Notes under the pieces: generated by a model
Database searches by the model: none
What the model saw: only the letters and a program-made list of their open reading frames with translations
What the model was told of the DNA's origin: nothing
Origin: an uncultured Porphyromonadaceae bacterium
GTDB taxonomy: Bacteria; Bacteroidota; Bacteroidia; Bacteroidales; Muribaculaceae
Assembly: GCA_945873625.1 (NCBI GenBank)
Contig: CAMCDS010000003.1
Span: forward strand, 62,001-126,000
Length of the DNA: 64,000 nt
Direction of reading: 5' to 3'
Program-made: the position numbers and the translations under genes
In this document: positions 60,612-64,000 of the stretch, piece by piece
Numbering within the stretch: position 1 is the stretch's first letter
Layout of the letters: each line of letters begins with the position of its first letter

Positions 60612-61621
60612 TTGTCGGTAAGGCTGATTGTGATTGATTTCGACAGTGTGTCCCAGATGAGCCGGCGTATGGCGTCCACAGCCATGGCGGCGAGGTAGAT
60701 GCCGAGGGCAAGGACGGCTGCCGCGAGGGTGAACTGCGTAAGGGTCAGCGAGTCCCAGAGGTCGGTTACGGCAGGTCGCATGAGATTGTTCCATACGAGC
60801 GGCGCCTTGTGGAGCAGGTAGGCGGCTAAGGCCGACCGGGCGGCATAGTTGACGGCCCGGCTGCGGAAGTCGGATGTGGTGAAGAGGAAGAAGAGAGCCA
60901 CTGTGGCGGCCATCACGAGAGGAGAGTTGTAGGCGAAGGCCTTGGTGAACGGCAACCATAGGCTTGTGAGGAATATCCCTGCCGTTGCCGCCGCGAAGAG
61001 GGCTGCCCAGAGGAGACGATGCCTGCGGAGGAAGGTCGCGGATACGTGAAGGCGGACGTAGCGAGCGGTCATATAGACAAACACGAGTTGCATCACCGTG
61101 TATCCCGTGGGGTTGAACCGGCCTCCCCGCCACCATCCGCACCAGAACGTGAACAGGGCGAAGAGCGCCAGCACGATGGCGAACCTACGGCGGGAGAGGG
61201 CTTCAAGCCCGGGATTGAGCACCGGAGCGAGGAGCATGAGGCAGAAATAGGCCGGCACGTACCAGAGGTCGGTATATGTGAGCACGAGCCAGCTCCTTGC
61301 CCATCCTTCCGCCGAGGTCAGTCCGGGCCATAAAAGCATCCCGAGCGAATAGACGCCCACCGAGTAGAAGACGCACTGGAAGAGGAAGGAAGCGATGCTG
61401 CGGAAGCGTAGGCGTATGCCGAAATAGCCTGAAATCATCGTGAAGCAGTTGACGCCCGTGATGGCCGCCGCCTCGACGGCGAGCTTCCACGCCTCCCGGG
61501 CGCCGATGTCGGTGCCCGGAGCCGAAGGGAGTCCCAGCGACGCTCCGTCGATATGCACTGTCAGCACCATCAGCATGCTGAGTATGCGCAGTGCCTCCAT
61601 GTTGCTCTTCCTTTCGCTCAT
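60608..61621 (-). CDS. Acyltransferase family 3 membrane protein (OafA/WecH type)
   Basis: 337-aa polytopic membrane protein with about ten hydrophobic helices. The N-terminal SNMEALRILSMLMVLTVHID contains the conserved catalytic-type histidine (VH) after helix 1. NCFTMISGYFGIRLRFRSIA and YLLHKAPLVW are also family features. It probably O-acetylates a surface polysaccharide or lipid. ATG 61621 (MSERKSNMEAL) is preferred; 61666 would sit inside the promoter core (61664-61671). Confidence 0.92.
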   Translation of the reverse strand: MSERKSNMEALRILSMLMVLTVHIDGASLGLPSAPGTDIGAREAWKLAVEAAAITGVNCFTMISGYFGIRLRFRSIASFLFQCVFYSVGVYSLGMLLWPGLTSAEGWARSWLVLTYTDLWYVPAYFCLMLLAPVLNPGLEALSRRRFAIVLALFALFTFWCGWWRGGRFNPTGYTVMQLVFVYMTARYVRLHVSATFLRRHRLLWAALFAAATAGIFLTSLWLPFTKAFAYNSPLVMAATVALFFLFTTSDFRSRAVNYAARSALAAYLLHKAPLVWNNLMRPAVTDLWDSLTLTQFTLAAAVLALGIYLAAMAVDAIRRLIWDTLSKSITISLTDK

Positions 61622-61663
61622 AAGTAATACTATTCGGTTAAGTTTGAATACTTGCTTAATATG

Positions 61664-61671
61664 CAAAAGTA
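61664..61671 (-). promoter_or_regulatory. Promoter core for the acyltransferase-AlkD operon
   Basis: Reads TACTTTTG on the minus strand, 42 nt upstream of the ATG at 61621. Confidence 0.55.
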
Positions 61672-61783
61672 ACTATTTTTTCTGAAACGACGGCTATCTC
61701 AACCCCCGGGCGCGAACGATTGTTTAATCAGAAAAGCCCTGCCACGCCCTCTGCGACGGTAAGCCTCATCATATTGCAACACT

Positions 61784-64000
61784 ATGGAATCAAACCGACA
61801 GCTTATAAAGAATCTTCGCGACTTCCTGCGCAAAGACCAGATATTATCGTCCGACCTCTGGCGTGAGATATATGCCCGCGACGCCTCTTACTTCGACATC
61901 ACCCCCCTCTGCGTGGTCCGTCCCGACACCGTGGAGCAGGTGGAGCGCCTCCTTGATCTCGCGTCGCGCGAAGGCGTAGGGGTTACGTTCCGCACAGGCG
62001 GAACGTCCCTTTCAGGGCAGAGCGTCAACAGCGGCATCATCTGCGAGCTGCGCACCGCCTGGCGCGGACTGCAGATACACGACCACGGCAAGCGGGTGTG
62101 GTTCGAGCCGGGACTCACCGCCATGCAGGTCAATGCCCGCCTGAAGCCTTACCATACCCACATCGGCCCCGACCCCGCCTCCTCAAAGGCCGCCATGATG
62201 GGCGGCATACTCTCCAACAACAGCAGCGGAATGTCGGCCGGAGTAACCTACAACTCATACCATACGCTCAGTTCACTCGAGTTCATGCTCGCCAACGGCC
62301 ACAGATACAACAGCGCCTCGGCCGCCGACCGCCGGCGCTTCGCCGAAGATGAACGCGAGCTGTGCGACGGGCTGATGAAGATACGCGGGGAGATAATGGC
62401 CGACGAGCCCACGCGGCGCAGGATCGAGGAGAAATACACCATCAAGAACGTTACGGGGTATTCGATGAACTCGTTTGTCGACTTCTCCGACCCGATGGAC
62501 ATCTTCATCCATCTGCTCATAGGCAGCGAGGGAACGCTGGCATATATCATCGCCGGTGAGCTCAACACCGTGCCGCTCTATCCGGTCTATACTTCGGCCA
62601 TGCTTTATTTCCCCGATGTTACGCAGGCTGCGGCGGCGGCCGCTCCGCTCGGAGAGACCGGCGCCCTCTCGGTAGAGATGATGGACTATGCCTCGCTCCG
62701 CAGCTCGCTCGGAATGAGGAGCGACATGCCAGCAGGCACCACCGCCATGCTCATCGACTACGGCGCCGAGTCGTCAGAAGCCCTCGCTGACATCACCGCG
62801 CGGGTGCTTCCCGGGCTGAAAGACCTCAAAGGCCTCAGCCGTTTCGACCCCTTCACCACCACCGTGGCCGAGCGCGCCCGCCTCTGGAACATACGCGACG
62901 GAGTGTTCCCCTGCGTGGCCGGAGCAAGAGTGCCCGGTTCGTCGGTGATTCTTGAAGACGTGGCCGCTCCGGTGGGCAATCTCGACCGCCTCGTGGAGGG
63001 CGTGCAGCGGATATTCCACAAGCACGGATACGAGGGTGCCATATTCGGCCATGCCCGCGACGGAAACATCCATCCGCTCGTTACCACACCGATTGATACG
63101 GAAGCGCAGATCGACCGCTTCCGGAGCTTCATGGACGACTTTGTCGACCATGTGGTCGCGCTCAACGGCTCGCTCAAGGGTGAGCACGGCACGGGCCGCG
63201 CCATAGCCCCCTTCGTGGAGCGCGAATGGGGCGAGAAGATCTATTCGATGATGAAGAGGGTGAAGAAACTCGCCGACCCGCAGGGTGTGCTCAACCCCGG
63301 AGTGATAATCAATTCCGACCCCGAGGCATTCATAAAGCCGTTGAAGAAGCTCGGCATCTTCGGCGACTCGCTCGGATACGACCGCGCCGACAAATGTATG
63401 GAATGTGGCTACTGCGAACACGTATGCCCCTCGCGCAACATCACCCTCACCCCCCGCCAGAGGCTGCAGGCTCTCCGCGTGATAGCCGCCGACCCCGCCA
63501 ACCGAAAGCTGCGCCGCCAGTTCCGCTATATAGGCAACCAGACGTGCTGCACCGACGGCTCGTGTCAGCTGCCGTGTCCGATGGGAATCAACACCGGGGT
63601 CGTAACCGACGCCGTACGTTCGTATGCCAATCCCGCTATCCTCAACAAGGGGCTGACAGCCGGCGCGCGCCATTACGGCGATGCGGAGTCTGTAATCCGC
63701 GGCATGCTCCGTGCCGCCGTCGCCACTCAGCGCGTGCTCTCGCCCTACCCGCTGGTATGGGCCTCCGGATTCCTCAACTCCATCTGCAAGCAGGTGCCCC
63801 GTTGGTCGGAATATTTCCCGATGCCTCCGAAACCGCTGTACCACGAAGAGCAGAAACCGGAGTTCATCTACTTCCCTGCGTGCGTTACGCGTATATTCGG
63901 AGCCTCCAACTTCGGCAAGGACGACATGCCGACCGTCGTGCTCCGTCTCGCCCGCAAGGCCGGAGTAAGCATGAGCCTTCCGAAGAGGGTGCATGGGCTG
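61784..64000 (+). CDS. FAD-linked dehydrogenase with 4Fe-4S domain (D-lactate/glycolate type), truncated by the window
   Basis: 739 visible residues, 3' end outside the window. The N-terminal FAD-binding domain (VVRPDTVEQVERLLDLASRE, RTGGTSLSGQSVNSG, GPDPASSKAAMMGGILSNNS) is followed by a FAD-oxidase C domain (FGHARDGNIHPLV, LKGEHGTGRA, DPQGVLNPGVI). A ferredoxin-like segment CMECGYCEHVCPSRN and the start of a CCG-type domain (YFPACVTRIFG) follow. The architecture matches GlcD-GlcF-type fusions or Dld-II, membrane-associated D-2-hydroxyacid dehydrogenases feeding the quinone pool. A long minus-strand frame over 62774-63994 is a shadow. Confidence 0.93.
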   Translation, partial: MESNRQLIKNLRDFLRKDQILSSDLWREIYARDASYFDITPLCVVRPDTVEQVERLLDLASREGVGVTFRTGGTSLSGQSVNSGIICELRTAWRGLQIHDHGKRVWFEPGLTAMQVNARLKPYHTHIGPDPASSKAAMMGGILSNNSSGMSAGVTYNSYHTLSSLEFMLANGHRYNSASAADRRRFAEDERELCDGLMKIRGEIMADEPTRRRIEEKYTIKNVTGYSMNSFVDFSDPMDIFIHLLIGSEGTLAYIIAGELNTVPLYPVYTSAMLYFPDVTQAAAAAAPLGETGALSVEMMDYASLRSSLGMRSDMPAGTTAMLIDYGAESSEALADITARVLPGLKDLKGLSRFDPFTTTVAERARLWNIRDGVFPCVAGARVPGSSVILEDVAAPVGNLDRLVEGVQRIFHKHGYEGAIFGHARDGNIHPLVTTPIDTEAQIDRFRSFMDDFVDHVVALNGSLKGEHGTGRAIAPFVEREWGEKIYSMMKRVKKLADPQGVLNPGVIINSDPEAFIKPLKKLGIFGDSLGYDRADKCMECGYCEHVCPSRNITLTPRQRLQALRVIAADPANRKLRRQFRYIGNQTCCTDGSCQLPCPMGINTGVVTDAVRSYANPAILNKGLTAGARHYGDAESVIRGMLRAAVATQRVLSPYPLVWASGFLNSICKQVPRWSEYFPMPPKPLYHEEQKPEFIYFPACVTRIFGASNFGKDDMPTVVLRLARKAGVSMSLPKRVHGL

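Noticed and set aside
60612-61142. N-terminal extension of the alkylation-repair gene
   Set aside because: This stretch is the acyltransferase gene read in another frame; the true start at 60611 overlaps its stop.
62774-63994. 406-codon minus-strand frame at the right edge
   Set aside because: Antisense to the FAD/4Fe-4S dehydrogenase, whose motifs are unmistakable.

Overview
This window looks like chromosome from a member of the Bacteroidales, most likely a gut Muribaculaceae-type organism. The reasons are the recurrent TAnnTTTG promoter cores, an ssrA tag ending NNNYALAA, DUF6452/DUF6048, GLPGLI and DUF3943 proteins, an OstA-like LPS protein, a secreted bile-salt-hydrolase-type enzyme, and GC-rich coding DNA broken by AT-rich accessory DNA. 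Family names rest on motif and sequence recognition by eye; no database search was run.

Layout. 1-3293: leftward cvpA-sufC-sufD-sufS, with no sufB between cvpA and sufC. 3436-3483: a perfect 48-bp palindrome in the divergent spacer. 3584-10029: envelope-biogenesis operon (lipoprotein PPIase-like protein, SurA, OstA-like) ending in mutL. 10105-11255: AT-rich accessory patch with a phage portal fragment and two small secreted proteins. 11509-15899: guaB, a CMP-sugar-type cytidylyltransferase and a third PPIase. 16023-20415: tRNA-His, bioB, a DUF4199-like protein, a glycosyltransferase, DUF6452 and DUF6048. 20419-24721: bile salt hydrolase, a half-length antiporter, two gene wrecks and a DUF3943 protein. 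24761-31501: nitrosative/oxidative stress and redox genes (hcp, a flavodoxin-like reductase, a CoA-disulfide-reductase/rhodanese/TusA/DsrE fusion, divergent oxyR) and proC. 31509-34100: repeats, GLPGLI and a second DUF3943 protein.

34374-45047 is an AT-rich island. A divergent putative nuclease faces an operon of a PLD-nuclease/SNF2 helicase (split by a one-base frameshift), an Eco57I-type N6-adenine methyltransferase, a 213-aa protein and a zinc-finger protein. I read it as a restriction-like anti-phage cassette that I cannot match to a named system. It is flanked on both sides by similar structured sequences, and on the right by an ORF-free, hairpin-rich stretch that runs to the tmRNA gene.

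45048-64000 returns to core DNA: tmRNA, rubredoxin, a YczE-like membrane protein, phosphoglucomutase, yicC-gmk-nadD, an AraC-type sensor with two in-frame stops, an inositol-phosphatase-type enzyme, a small monooxygenase, a DMT transporter, an unidentified ncRNA of about 340 nt, a hemerythrin/LuxR pair, pyrB-pyrI-flavin reductase, an acyltransferase/DNA-alkylation-repair pair, and a truncated FAD/4Fe-4S dehydrogenase.

Two families of foldback, MITE-like repeats are scattered through the core: a ~197-bp element (three full copies, one internally deleted) and a ~293-bp element (one full copy, one solo end). Several genes show decay by deletion or nonsense mutation.
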